22,026 bases of DNA. Origin: Plantago elongata. Taxonomy: Eukaryota; Streptophyta; Magnoliopsida; Lamiales; Plantaginaceae. The notes under the pieces are model-generated. The model was not told the DNA's origin and did not search any database. It worked only from the letters and a program-made list of their open reading frames with translations. Position numbers and translations under genes: made by a program. This document shows, one piece after another, positions 1-9,377 of this stretch; the first letter of the stretch is position 1; each line of letters opens with the position of its first letter. The stretch covers positions 1 through 22,026 of the forward strand of contig JAYMSP010002888.1 in NCBI GenBank assembly GCA_036897095.1, given 5' to 3'.

Positions 1-745
1 GGATGGGAGTAATAAAAAGATAAATTGGGTTCGATGGGATGTACTTTGTGATAGTAAGAGGGATGGTGGGCTAGGCTTTGGGACCTTAGCTCTTTTAAAT
101 TGGCTATGTCGAGTAAGCAAGTGTGGAGGGTTGTTCAAAACCCTAAACCCTTTCTTAGTCGTATCCTTAAAGCTAAGTACTTTCCATCTTGTGACATTCT
201 AGATGCCCCTCCTTGTGCTTCTGCACCTTATACGTGGAAGAGTATTTATAGCTCGATTGAATTGGTAAAACATGGATTGATTTGGAAAATCGATTCTGGG
301 GAGCAGATTGGTGTATGGAGTGACAACTGGATACCCCGCAACACGTCTAGGAAGCATTTTACACATGATATTCTAGGCCTTGGGGACGTGTCTGTGGCCA
401 ATTTTCTGACTCCCCGTGGCTTTGGATGGGATATGGAAGCGCTACGAGAGGTCTTTTGGGAGTGCGATGTGAAAGATATAGTTTAGATTCCTGTGCTTGG
501 GTACGGGGCTGACGAGAGGTGTTGGTTTTACAACAACATAGGTCATTGCACAGTGAGTACGACGTATCATGCGACTAGGGAACTGAAGAAACAAGGGAAT
601 GTGTGGCAACTTAAAATACCAAACAAAGTTTAGACAGAGATAGTGATGGCTAGCTTATATCGCCTACTTCTGATTTGGACGTTTTTGTATGATTGTGTTC
701 TTGATTTATTGAATGAAAGATCCTTTCATTCAAAAAAATAAAAAT
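1..745 (+). mobile_element. Decayed non-LTR retrotransposon (LINE) fragment, 3' part
   Basis: The window opens inside a LINE ORF2, in the linker after the reverse transcriptase. Frame 2 reads INWVRWDVLC and GGLGF up to about position 98. A one-base frameshift then moves the reading to frame 1, with KQVWRVVQNP, RILKAKYFP, TWKSI and VWSDNWIP up to a stop at 484-486. The same frame continues beyond the stop with a weak zinc-finger-side segment (VWQLKIPNKV) and meets another stop near 632. The zf-RVT cysteines and the RNase H domain of full-length relatives are missing, and the sequence jumps to a short A-rich tail (about 729-745). This looks like an internal deletion followed by the original 3' end. 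The motifs are read directly; the LINE assignment rests on family resemblance. It is certainly non-functional. Confidence 0.8.
100..486 (+). pseudogene. LINE ORF2 linker segment between RT and zf-RVT (pseudogene)
   Basis: This is the longest open piece of the LINE fragment, about 128 codons with no credible start of its own. It joins by a one-base frameshift to the upstream frame-2 segment at 2-98. Diagnostic features are the W-R-V-V-Q-N-P stretch, the LKAKYFP motif and the VWSDNW(I)P motif, all typical of the region between the RT fingers/palm and the zf-RVT domain in plant L1-like elements. No catalytic residue lies in this part. Confidence 0.75.
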
Positions 746-1099
746 CATGGGAAACGTGACCGTAAACATGTTTGAAATAACAAAAGATAGTAGTCACGAA
801 GGATACACGTTCTATATCATCACAATAAACCTCTTTGATAGCGCCTAATTAAACAGACGTTCACCAGAGGAAGATGAAACATGGTGTGATCATTTTCTTA
901 TTTAAACAGTTTTAAGACAAAGCAAGAGTCACTTTATATTTCTGGTGAATAAATATCCAACTGAAGCGCACTTAATAGACCATATTTTAGGGGAAACAAC
1001 TTTGCCATGTGATTATCTGTAATACCTATATACGAGGAACATGCTCGAACAACATACCGTTCCTACCCCTTTTGATATACTCGATACCTGCATGCCTGG
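746..1099. other. Anonymous intergenic sequence
   Basis: This AT-rich stretch follows the LINE tail. I see no gene, no terminal repeats and no RNA gene in it. Confidence 0.5.
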
Positions 1100-1593
1100 G
1101 TTATCACTAACGGTGCCATCTATTTTTAGCAAAAAAGTAGGGTTGATTTACTTTCCAATTGCCAAAAATTAACCTTCTTACATGATACATTGACTTGCAG
1201 AAAAAGTATCATGTTGTCTGTTAGTACCTTAATCAACTTTATGGAAATGTTCAACTGAATAATTTCACATCTACGAAAGACTAAATCATTTCTTGCTCTT
1301 CATAACAACCAAGATAACGGTGATAAGTTACATAAAATATTCAAATTACTATTATTGTAAGCCATGAACATTTCCACAATAGAATAAAAAGAAGAGCCGG
1401 GAGGACAACAAAGAAGCCCTAACCAATCAAAGGATTGACATCGAAAGAAAATATGGTCGAAAGTTTAATTTATCACTACTTTATACACTATATCTCCAAA
1501 TGTATTTACTTTTTTTCTACTTTATCACCATCTCTTCTACTTTATCACATCTCTCCTACTTTATTCAATTTTATCTTAAAACTTATGTCCTAA
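1100..1593. repeat. Tandem duplication, copy 1 (about 494 bp)
   Basis: From GTTATCACTAA at 1100 to about 1590 this sequence is repeated immediately downstream with a period of 494-495 bp. Shared anchors include GGTGCCATCTATTTTT, GTCTGTTAGTACCTTAATCA, AAGAAGAGCCGGGAGGA and TTAAAACTTATGTCC (1576-1590 versus 2071-2085). By eye the copies differ by scattered substitutions and 1-2 base indels, with identity of roughly nine bases in ten, so the duplication is not recent. The last third is rich in ACTTTATCA words and resembles the interior of a MITE. Confidence 0.85.
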
Positions 1594-2085
1594 GTTATCA
1601 CTAATGGTGCCATCTATTTTTTAGCAAAAAAAGTAGGGTTGATTTACTTTCCAATTGCAAAAAATTAACTTTCTTACATGCTACATTAACTTGCAGGAAA
1701 GGTATTATGTTGTCTGTTAGTACCTTAATCAACTTTCTGGAAATGTTCAACTGAATAATTTCACATCTACGAAAGACGAAATCAATTCTTGCTCTTCATA
1801 ACAACCAAGCTAACGGTGATAAGTTACATAAAATATTCGAGTTACTATTATTGTAAGCTGTGAACATTTCCATAATAGAATAAAAAGAAGAGCCGGGAGG
1901 AAACAAAGAAGCCCTAACCAATCAAAGAATTGACATCGAAAGAAAATATGGTCAAAAGTTTAATTTATCACTACTTTATACCACTATATGTCCAAATTTA
2001 TTTACTTTTCTTTCTACTTTATCACCATCTTCTACTTTATCACATATCTCTTACTTTATTCACTTTTCTCTTAAAACTTATGTCC
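1594..2085. repeat. Tandem duplication, copy 2 (about 494 bp)
   Basis: This is the second direct copy of the unit starting at 1100, and copy 1 runs straight into it. It differs from copy 1 in what follows: after TTAAAACTTATGTCC it continues into a terminal-repeat-like end (ACGGAGGGAG, 2111-2120). This suggests that copy 2 keeps the ancestral right junction and copy 1 was created by duplication. The short open frame at 1930-2139 is low-complexity and not convincing as a gene. Confidence 0.85.
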
Positions 2086-2124
2086 GAGGCCACTGGAAGC
2101 TCAGCTTGGAACGGAGGGAGCATA
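2071..2124. mobile_element. Stowaway-like MITE right end (truncated element)
   Basis: The ACTTTATCA-rich tract ending in TTAAAACTTATGTCC is followed, after a short spacer, by GGAACGGAGGGAGCATA. The ACGGAGGGAG core is the complement of the CTCCCTCCGT terminus carried by many plant Stowaway-type MITEs. No matching CTCCCTCC terminus is visible upstream in either tandem copy, so the left end is missing. The family assignment rests on this short terminus only. Confidence 0.5.
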
Positions 2125-2222
2125 TGTTTTAAGCAATGAAAGTAAATTTGTTACAAACAACTAAACTATAATGTTATATTTCAAATAACTCTTGTAATGT
2201 TACACTTTTAAAAGTAACAGAC

Positions 2223-2231
2223 ACACATAGT
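2223..2231. repeat. Target-site duplication left of SINE
   Basis: ACACATAGT occurs here and again at 2327-2335, exactly flanking the tRNA-like unit and its poly-A tail. This is the signature of LINE-mediated SINE integration. Confidence 0.8.
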
Positions 2232-2326
2232 GACAACGAATCACATCTCAGTTGGTAAGACGCTTCACCTCCAACCAATAGGTCGGGGGTTCGAGCCATC
2301 TTTGCCTTTTCAAAAAAAAAAAAAAA
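2232..2326 (+). mobile_element. Short tRNA-derived SINE with poly-A tail
   Basis: The 95-bp insertion carries an A-box-like ATCTCAGTTGGTAAGA (from 2245) and a B-box GGTTCGAGCC (2288-2297), spaced as in a tRNA gene. A very short tRNA-unrelated part and about 15 A residues follow. It is bounded by the 9-bp duplication ACACATAGT. It is not a working tRNA: the acceptor arms do not pair and there is no terminator, only the A tail. SINEs have no proteins and move using LINE reverse transcriptase. The A tail and perfect flanking repeats suggest a fairly recent insertion. Confidence 0.8.
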
Positions 2327-2335
2327 ACACATAGT
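2327..2335. repeat. Target-site duplication right of SINE
   Basis: This is the second ACACATAGT copy, directly following the poly-A tail; it matches 2223-2231. Confidence 0.8.
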
Positions 2336-3114
2336 TTTTACATACTATATAAAGTCAGTGTCGGATTTGTGCATGTGCGTCGTGCGATGATACACTATAT
2401 ACATGGTCCAACTGGATTATGAGCTCATTCTATATATCTAAATTGTGGACTTTTAGAAAAATTTATAGATACATATTACTTGTTTGTTGTACTCTTTAAT
2501 TGTGTATTGTTTCCCCTTTCAAAGTTATTCTTCTTGTTTTCGAGAACCATATTTTCATTAAATCAGCCAGTAAAGTCATGATTGGCAACATGAATGTTGG
2601 ATGCACCAGAAACAAAAGAAACTGAGCAATCTTTAACATTCTTTTCTTTGTTTTTGTATATTTCTATAAAATTACAGTAATTTATATATGATCATTTATA
2701 AGCGTTGAAATATGATCATTATGGGATTGAAAATAAATCATTTCAAAACTCTTATACATTTAATGTCAATTATTATGAAACTCATTTATACCCTTTATAT
2801 TTATTTAAAACAAACAACTAGTTTTCCACTTCAAATTGAGAAAGTGAAAATTTCATTTGTAATTAATCAGTTTATTTCTTTATGATAATTTTCATAACCT
2901 AATGCTATGAAGTGAGTGTTGTCTATGGGGCCTGAGCTTCAAATACACCCAGCTCCACTTAGCTAGAGAAAGCCATTTATATCATCTTTTCTGATAAGCT
3001 GGCTAAGATTTTGCTGAATCACTTCATTAAAATGTTTCTTTTGTACTTTGAATTTCATTCACTTGTTCTCTTCTTTTGATGTTTATGCAAAGAAAAGCCA
3101 GCTTGACTATTTGT
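2336..3114. other. AT-rich intergenic sequence, no gene seen
   Basis: No open frame with recognisable content, RNA gene or terminal repeat was seen. The right edge is the target site of the copia insertion. If the gypsy remnant right of that insertion once continued here, I cannot recognise it. Confidence 0.5.
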
Positions 3115-3119
3115 CGGAG
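3115..3119. repeat. Target-site duplication, left of copia element A
   Basis: CGGAG lies directly before the TGTTACGATTC end of the left LTR. The same five bases follow the right LTR at 7973-7977, fixing both outer boundaries of the element. Confidence 0.85.
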
Positions 3120-3358
3120 TGTTACGATTCAGCAATAAATCTCGCACAAATCGATCAATCAAACTACGCAACCAATCAATCGATCAGGATACAAATGCAC
3201 AAGCAATTAGTGGTTCAGCTCTATGTGAGCCTACATCCATGTGAAAACAAGTAACGGTTATTCACCACGATTGCTTCCGATTACAAGCAATCCGATCACC
3301 GATCGAACGATCAAATGAAGTAGCTATGCTCCCTACCGGTGAGGATTTATAGAAGACA
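3120..3358 (-). repeat. 3' LTR of copia element A (truncated)
   Basis: From TGTTACGATTCAGCAATAAA to about 3358 it aligns with 7441-7688. The right LTR is 532 bp, but here similarity stops after about 239 bp and the sequence runs directly into the end of the RNase H reading frame. The polypurine tract and the part of the LTR that would lie next to it are missing, which points to an internal deletion. Confidence 0.88.
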
Positions 3359-5180
3359 CTTAACATTCACCAGATTAGAACAATGATGAAACTTTGATGC
3401 TGGCAAAGGCTTTGTAAGACTATATGCAGTGCACCTTTTCCACTTTTATAGATTCTCCATGTAGTATGTCCCTTATGAAATACAACCTCGCATCAATATG
3501 TTTGGTCCTCTCATGAAAATGTTGATGTTTTGCAAGTTGAACTGCACTCTGATTATCACACAATATTGACACACACTTCTGAACAAGTCCCAACTCTTTA
3601 ATAAGTACTTTCAACCGCCTCTTTTATGGCTTCAGTAACTGTATAGGCTTCAGTAACTGCTATACACTCAGCTTCAGTAGCAGATAGAGCTACTATGGAT
3701 TGTTGAGAACACTTCCAACTAACTTCAGTGCCATATAGTGTGAAGACAAACCTTGTGAATGACTTCCTGGGATCTATATTAGAAGCAAAATATCAATCAA
3801 CATAACCTTTGAGTGGTTCTGGTGAACCTTCAGTGACTACAAACTTTAGACCATAATTGATAGTTCCCTTGTTGTACCTAAGTACAGTCTTCACAATATG
3901 CCAATGTGTGATGCCTGGATTGCTCATGAATCTACTGATCATGCTCATAGAAAAACTATATCATGCCTGCAACATATCATGGAGTACATTATACTCCCAA
4001 CTACATTGGCATAAGGTATATTGCTCATTTGAACCATTCCAGCCTGAGTGACATGACAATGTTTCATATATAGCTTGTTGCCTGGAGTTATAGGCACAAA
4101 CACAGGTTTTGACAGGTTCATATTGAATTTAGCTACACTTTTGTCAGGTATGCAGATTGAGTAAAAAATAAGCTCCCATTGTAACATGTTCTTACTATAT
4201 CCATTCCCAGAATCCTGCTAGTATTCCACAGATCCTTCATCTCAAATTCACAACTCTGTTTCAACTTTAGTTCACATATTCCATCCATATATATCCCAAC
4301 AATGTCATCTACATATAGTAATAAGTAGAAGCAATTTTCACTTGACACATCTGACTAGTAGATGCAGCTGTCATAAATACTCCTATAAAAATCAATGGAG
4401 CTCATAAATATATCAAATCTCTTATACCATTGCATGGGACTTTGCTTTAACCCATAAAGAGATTTTCTTAATAAGCATCCTTGTTGTCTCTGCACTCAAC
4501 ACTTACCCCTTCAGGTACTTTCATATATATTGTTTCCTCCAGTTGACCATGCAGAAGACAGTTTTTACATCCATTTGTTGGAGATGCATTTTAAACTGAG
4601 TAACCATAGCTAGTAGAACTCTGATGGAAACATGCTTGACCACAAGTGAGAATATTTCAGTGTAGTCAATGCCTTCCTTCTGTGTGAACCCACTGGCAAT
4701 TAACCTGGCTCTAAACCTGATTGCTCCTTTCAAACCTGTATCAGTCTTTTTCTTAAAAATCCATTTACAGCCAACTAAATTCTGATTCTTTCGAATGTCA
4801 ACTATTTCCCATGTTTTATTCTTCTCAAGAGAAATCAGATCATCATTAAAAGCATCAATCCATTTATCACTTTCAGAACCATACACTGCATCATGATAGG
4901 TGTTTGGCTCAAAAATTTGAATGTCTTCAGCAAGTGTCAGTGCATAAGAAGTACTATATGATTTATCTATTCTTCCATAACAAAACAGATCAGGAGCATT
5001 GGCTCCTCCACTCTTTGCTCTATCCTTTGCCAGTTGATAAGAGGATAAGTTGTTAGTTTCTTCAGGTAATTCACTCATACCTTGAGTGACATCTCTGCTC
5101 AACCTTTCTGAGTTAGTTGAATGCTCCACTTTACTTTCATCATCTGATGTTACCCTTGATGAAGTTATTGTAATATCAGG
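3359..5180 (-). pseudogene. Copia A pol: reverse transcriptase and RNase H (pseudogene)
   Basis: The RT begins in the frame open at 4521-5129: VGCKWIFKKK, FRARLIASGFTQKEG and the first catalytic aspartate in QMDVKTVF. A one-base frameshift after this motif and several stops follow. The second catalytic motif, LLLYVDDIVG, is intact near 4320. Then come RILGMDIV, PYANVVGSIMY, the RNase H motif ATEAECIAVTEA (near 3640-3690) and SILCDNQSAV with HERTKHID (3420-3614). The end of the polyprotein (TKPLPASKFHHC) is reached by a further frameshift near 3420 and a small deletion that removed the usual segment before it. Family motifs are clear, but no functional product is possible. Confidence 0.9.
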
Positions 5181-6567
5181 ATGCTTCTCTGCCTGAATTT
5201 ATGTAACTTGTCTTATAGGCTTGAGTGGCATGATATCTTCATTAAAAGTAACATCCCTACTGATTATGCATTTTTCTGATCCAGTGTCCATAACTTGTAA
5301 CCTTTAATACCATTTGGGTAACCAAGAAAATGCATTTTGTAGCTCTGGGATCAAGCTTCCCATCTCTGACATGAGCTAGAGCTAGAGAACCAAATACTCT
5401 CAAGAGCCTGTAAGCTGGTGGTTTTCCAGACCATACTTCTTCTAGAGTTTTTGTTGTTTAGGGGTGTTGAAGGGCTTCTGTTTATCAAATAGCATGCAGT
5501 GACTGCAGCTTCTCCCTAGAAACCCTTGCTTAGATCTGAGCTTATTATCATACACCTTATTCTCTCAAGAATAGTTCTATTAAACCTCTCTGCAACTCCG
5601 TGTTGTTGTGGAGTACCTGAGATGGTTTTGTGTCTGACAATGCCTTTAGATTTGTAGAAATCATTAAATTCCCAAGATAGAAACTCCAATCGCCAGTTCT
5701 GAGATGCTTAATCTTTCTTCCCATTTGATTTTCCACCTCAATAGACCACTCTCTGAATTTGCTAAATGCCTCATTCTTAGACCTGAGAATAATCAACCAT
5801 ACTTTCCTTGAATAATCATCTATTACTGACATGAAGTATTTCCCTCCATTCAATGACTGAGTATTGGTTGGTCCCCAGAGATTAGAGTGCAAGTAATCTA
5901 AAGGTGCTTGAGTAGTATGCTTACCAGAATGAAAACTGGTTTTATGAGATTTACCCATAATACAATTTTCACTGAACTGCATATGTGTAATTTGATCACC
6001 TTCCAGTAAGTTTTGCTTTGATAGCTCTTTCAGACCTGTTTCACTTAGGTGACCTAACCTAGCATGCCAGAGTTGAGTGTCATCCTCGACAATAACATCA
6101 ACAACATCACCAATTACAATACTTCCAGTCAAATAGTATAAACCATTATTAATCTCCTTGATACCTTTCATTATGGGAACATCTCCTTTAAACATTGTGA
6201 GAATCCCATTTTCAGATGCATACTTATAACCAGATCCATCATACAAACCAAGGGATATTAGATTTCTTTTTAACTTTGGAATGTATCTAACACTAGTCAG
6301 TGTTATGATCACACCATCAAACATCTTCATTCTAATATCACCAAAACCTTCAATATAGCATAAGTGATCATCTTCCAATAGAACAGAACCATCCCTTCTT
6401 GCTTTAAAGTTAATAAACCAATCTAGATGATGACTCATGTGAAAAGAACACCCAGAATCTAAAATCCAATTCATAATAGATCTTGAATTAGTAACAGGAC
6501 AAGCTAGCAAGTACCTCAGCATCACCATATGGTTCTGATGCTTCTGCAATGTCTGCATTGTTTGCAT
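5181..6567 (-). pseudogene. Copia A pol: protease and integrase (pseudogene)
   Basis: The protease active site is WILDSGCSFHM, so the DSG triad is kept. The pre-integrase zinc-binding region has both histidines (WHARLGH), but the first cysteine of the Cys pair is Ser (F-S-E-N-C). In the integrase core the first catalytic Asp is replaced: HSNLWGP instead of H-S/T-D-L-W-G-P. A frameshift disrupts the second Asp region near 5690. The third motif, HGVAERFNRTILERI, still holds its Glu in another frame (near 5560-5600). Downstream remains of the integrase C-terminus include LGYPNGIKGYKLW (near 5290-5330). The 336-codon open frame at 5557-6567 is the best preserved part. Confidence 0.9.
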
Positions 6568-6570
6568 TGT

Positions 6571-7410
6571 ACTTTTTCTCCAGTGTTCTGCAGTTTGTCA
6601 GCTTTCTTGTCTCTTTTATACTTGAAACATGACTTTTTTTAGATGACCTGGCTTCTTGCAGTAATAACAAGTTCTATTTTCACCTTGGCCTTTATATGTG
6701 GTCTTTAAATTTTCATGCTTCTTGACCTCAGTGTGAGTTGCAGCCTTGTTCCTTCCTTGATACTTGTTATTCCACCTAGCTCGAATATTCAGTCTCTCAT
6801 CAGATAAGCCAGAACCTTCCCTTGGATTTCTGTGGGGCTCCTTATTCCTTAGAGCTACATCCACATCCTCAAACTTGAGAGTTGTACTCTATGAATCACA
6901 AGAGAATCAATGAAATGCTCATAGGACTTTGGCAGTGCACCAAGAATCACCAGCGCCTTGTCCTCATATGTGACAGTGATGCCTACACTCTCAATATCCT
7001 GGCACATTTTGTTGAAGTCATCCAAGTGAGCTGATAGGATTGATTGGCATTGGTCTTGAAATTAAACAATTTCTTCATGAGATGTAACATATTTCCAGAT
7101 GTCTTAGAGTTATACATCTCCTCCAATTTATCCCATACCTCCTTAGCAGTTTTCCGCTTCACTACTTCCTGAGAATTTTATCACACTGAGATAGACCAAT
7201 AGTGCTTTGTGGCCTTCTTATAATTGACGCCTTTTCCTTTTCGTCGAAACCTTCTTCAAAGCCTTTGTCACCTAAGAGAGCAGCTTGTAAACCTTGATGA
7301 TCAAGCAATGCCTCCATCTTAGCTTGCCGTAAACAGGAATCCGTCTTCTCAGTAAATTTTTCAACACCAAACTTTGTTAAGGAACCCATTGATGACCGAT
7401 AACATGGCAA
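6571..7410 (-). pseudogene. Copia A gag with zinc knuckle (pseudogene)
   Basis: The start MGSLTKFGVEKF lies about 30 bp inside the primer-binding site (ATG at 7389), followed by KMEALLDHQGLQAALLG, typical of the copia gag N-terminus. The frame closes at 7162 and matching gag sequence continues in other frames (KEVWDKLEEMYNSK, NMLHLMKKLFNFK) down to about 6870. The CCHC knuckle CYYCKKPGHLKK is present, but the last Cys falls out of frame at a run of seven A residues near 6640-6646. Non-functional. Confidence 0.85.
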
Positions 7411-7420
7411 GATCAGTCTG

Positions 7421-7438
7421 TTCCCACAAACGGCGCCA
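7421..7438 (-). promoter_or_regulatory. Primer-binding site of copia element A
   Basis: Two bases inside the end of the right (5') LTR the - strand reads TGGCGCCGTTTGTGGGAA. Its first nine bases match the complement of a tRNA 3' end of the type ...CGGCGCCA, as in plant tRNA-Asp; the rest does not match well. Most plant copia elements use the initiator-Met site (TGGTATCAGAGC), so this site is atypical. Confidence 0.65.
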
Positions 7439-7440
7439 AT

Positions 7441-7972
7441 TGTTATGATTCAACAATAAATCTCGCACAAATCGATCAACCAAACTACGCAACCAATCAA
7501 CCGAGCAAGACACAAGATACAAACACACAAGCAATTACGTGGTTCAATTCAATGTGAGCCTACATTAACGGGAAAACAAGCAATGTTAATTCACCACGAT
7601 TGTTTTCGATTACAAGCAACCCGATCACGAATCGAATGATCAAGTCAACTAGCTATGCTCCCTACCAGTGTGGATTTACAGAAGACAATAGACTACAATC
7701 AATTGAGGTTTCAGTGTGTAACTACTCTATGCTACAGTACAACAAACTGAGAGAAGAAAGATCGAGAAACGGAATTGAATAACTGTCAAAATCGGCAATG
7801 AGAAGAAAGAAGATGAGATTAGCTCCGTTTCTAGGTTTTCCGCATTTATAACTAACTCTAACTGCAAAAATGATCAGAGTCGTTGATAATCTTTTAATCC
7901 TAGCCATTCAATATCGAAACACGCTTCTTCCAGCTTAATATTACTAATGTAATTTGAGCTATAACACGAACA
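7441..7972 (-). repeat. 5' LTR of copia element A (full, 532 bp)
   Basis: Bounded by TGTTATGATTCAACAATAAA on the inner side and ...ATAACACGAACA on the outer side, immediately followed by the CGGAG target duplication. Positions 7441-7688 align with the truncated left LTR. In element orientation the LTR starts TGTTCGTGTTATAG and ends CATAACA. It would carry the element promoter and polyadenylation signals. Confidence 0.9.
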
Positions 7973-7977
7973 CGGAG
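7973..7977. repeat. Target-site duplication, right of copia element A
   Basis: CGGAG, identical to 3115-3119, directly follows the CA end of the right LTR. Confidence 0.85.
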
Positions 7978-8895
7978 AAATATTCAAGGGCCAACAAAGA
8001 GCTCAAGAAGCTTGGGTATACTATTGGCTGATATGTTGCAGTGATACCAGAATGACCCCAGTGCACTAGTATGCATGTTGAGTATGACCTCCTTCCTTAA
8101 CTCATAACGTGAACCAACAAGTATCTCAAGATATCTTGGTCAACAGTGTAAAATGACATTGTAAGCACTGGATGCTTGCTCAACTACCTCAGCTATCACC
8201 GTAATAACAATGCCATCTCTCACATAATTAGATTCTAGCGTCAACATTATCTTTGTTAGATACTAGCACCAATTTATACTCAATCCTATAGCTATAAATC
8301 TTAGTCATGTACTTATGTTGTATTGGAGTTGAGATTTTTTTTATGCATTAAGAACTTCTGACTCTCATGATAAGTTAACTAGTAGTTCCTACACTTTTCA
8401 ACTGCAAAAATCATGACTAGGAATTGTTTTTCATATATTGCCCAAATTTGTACTTAGAGCCTTACTCATATATGCTAGTGGATGCTCAAACTGCAACAAA
8501 AATATACTACCTTCATAGCAAGGTCAGTCTCCACAATGAATTATGTAGTGAAGTCGGATAAATGTAACACATAACATAGCTAACTTGAAGTGCTCAAAAC
8601 ATGCAGTAGCCTCATCTGACCACTTAAGCATGCCTTTCTTGGTAATACCATGTCCTTAACACCATTGAAATTTTCTGAAATACCCTGTCAATCCCGAGAA
8701 ATCTCTGAGATCCTTCTAGGAATAGTCCAAGAAACCTCTGAGAGCCTTCATACGATCCTGAATTTCCTTGAATTAGTTGAGCTTGATTCACCTTCAAATT
8801 GCCCAAACTCAGGTTGATTTCACTAACATCAGCTTCCAGCAGATCAATTCCAGCGGTCTGATTCGGCTTCGCCATTGTTAACAAAGAAACTAGAT
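7978..8895 (-). pseudogene. Ty3/gypsy remnant: gag start, RT/RNase H and integrase zinc region
   Basis: Reading the - strand from high to low coordinates: a gag-like start MAKPNQTAGIDLLEAD (ATG at 8875) runs straight into the end of an RT domain, LRDFSGLTGYFRKF (near 8670-8705) and KGMLKWSDEATACFEHFK. RNase H follows with HPLAYMSKAL (near 8460-8490) and IYEKQFLVMIFAVEK (near 8395-8440). Near 8028-8075 a one-base-shifted HTSALG / HSGITATYQ matches the zinc-binding region before the gypsy integrase. RT-RH before integrase identifies Ty3/gypsy. Most of gag, protease and the RT palm are deleted, and stops and frameshifts are frequent. The left side is cut by the copia A insertion. Confidence 0.8.
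8684..8749 (-). repeat. 33-bp tandem repeat inside gypsy RT remnant
   Basis: On the - strand, GAAGGCTCTCAGAGGTTTCT (from 8749) is followed 33 bp later by GAAGGATCTCAGAGATTTCT (from 8716). In one frame this gives EGSQRFLG twice; in the RT frame it duplicates the LRGFL / LRDFSG motif. Confidence 0.75.
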
Positions 8896-9220
8896 TGTTA
8901 TGATCCGACTCATTAAATCACGCAAATAGAAAGCAATACTCACCAAAACGGTTGAGAAGAATGGTTTAGCACTTAAGATATTTTCTTATGATTACAAACA
9001 TGAATACTCGACTATTTAAACGAAAGTGCCATCTAGTGATAACAAACTCGATGCACAACATCTGCTCAATCACATGCTACATTAATCCTACGTCGCCACT
9101 TATTTGAGTTTACAACCCAAACCACGCTTTTACACAAGTTTAACTTGCCAAAACAGCTGAATATTCCTGAGTCCTGACACATGATTCATTAAATTTTCAA
9201 TGATCCTGATTGTATTTGTA
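8896..9220 (-). repeat. Probable LTR of the gypsy remnant
   Basis: TGTTATGATCCGACTC begins at 8896, just beyond the gag-like start, where a 5' LTR of a - strand element should end. The terminus is close to that of copia A. The outer end is uncertain, with CA dinucleotides near 9179 and 9218 as candidates. No second copy was found in the window, so the call rests on position and terminal bases. Confidence 0.4.
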
Positions 9221-9224
9221 ACAT

Positions 9225-9280
9225 TGTATCTAAAAATAAAAAAGCAAAATAATAAAAATAAAAACAATAAGTAACACTTT
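9225..9280. other. A-rich tract
   Basis: An A-rich, G-poor run (CTAAAAATAAAAAAGC and AATAATAAAAATAAAAA) with no coding content. It may be an old retroposon tail or simply AT-rich spacer. Confidence 0.4.
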
Positions 9281-9377
9281 CACCCAGGCTACCATCAGTG
9301 CACCAAGATATAATCTGAGCAAACAGTAATCTTTGGTTTAGTGACTCAACAAACACAACAAAATATATTACAACACA

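Larger units (their letters stand above)
3120..7972 (-). mobile_element. Ty1/copia LTR retrotransposon A (degenerate, nearly complete)
   Basis: This 4853-bp element has TG...CA-type LTR ends, a 5-bp target duplication, a primer-binding site next to the right LTR, and domains in copia order on the - strand: gag, zinc knuckle, protease, integrase, reverse transcriptase, RNase H. Integrase before RT defines the copia superfamily. Every domain is interrupted by stops or frameshifts and several catalytic residues are changed. The two LTRs differ at roughly one site in ten over the 240 bp they share (by eye), so the insertion is old. It sits inside a Ty3/gypsy remnant of the same orientation. Confidence 0.92.

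Noticed and set aside
1930..2139. 69-codon open frame as a membrane peptide gene
   Set aside because: It is a low-complexity translation of the ACTTTATCA-rich MITE tract; the homologous tract in the upstream tandem copy differs by indels that break the frame.
2245..2305. Functional tRNA gene
   Set aside because: A-box and B-box are present, but the acceptor stem does not pair, a poly-A tail follows directly, and target duplications flank the unit. It is a SINE.
2821..2865. Short inverted repeat TTTTCCACTT / AAAGTGAAAA as a MITE
   Set aside because: The pairing is imperfect and short, in AT-rich sequence where such pairs arise by chance; no flanking TA or target duplication is convincing.
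3120..7972. An autonomous, active copia element
   Set aside because: Integrase catalytic Asp changed to Asn, zinc-binding Cys lost, frameshifts in gag and RT, and the 3' LTR truncated.
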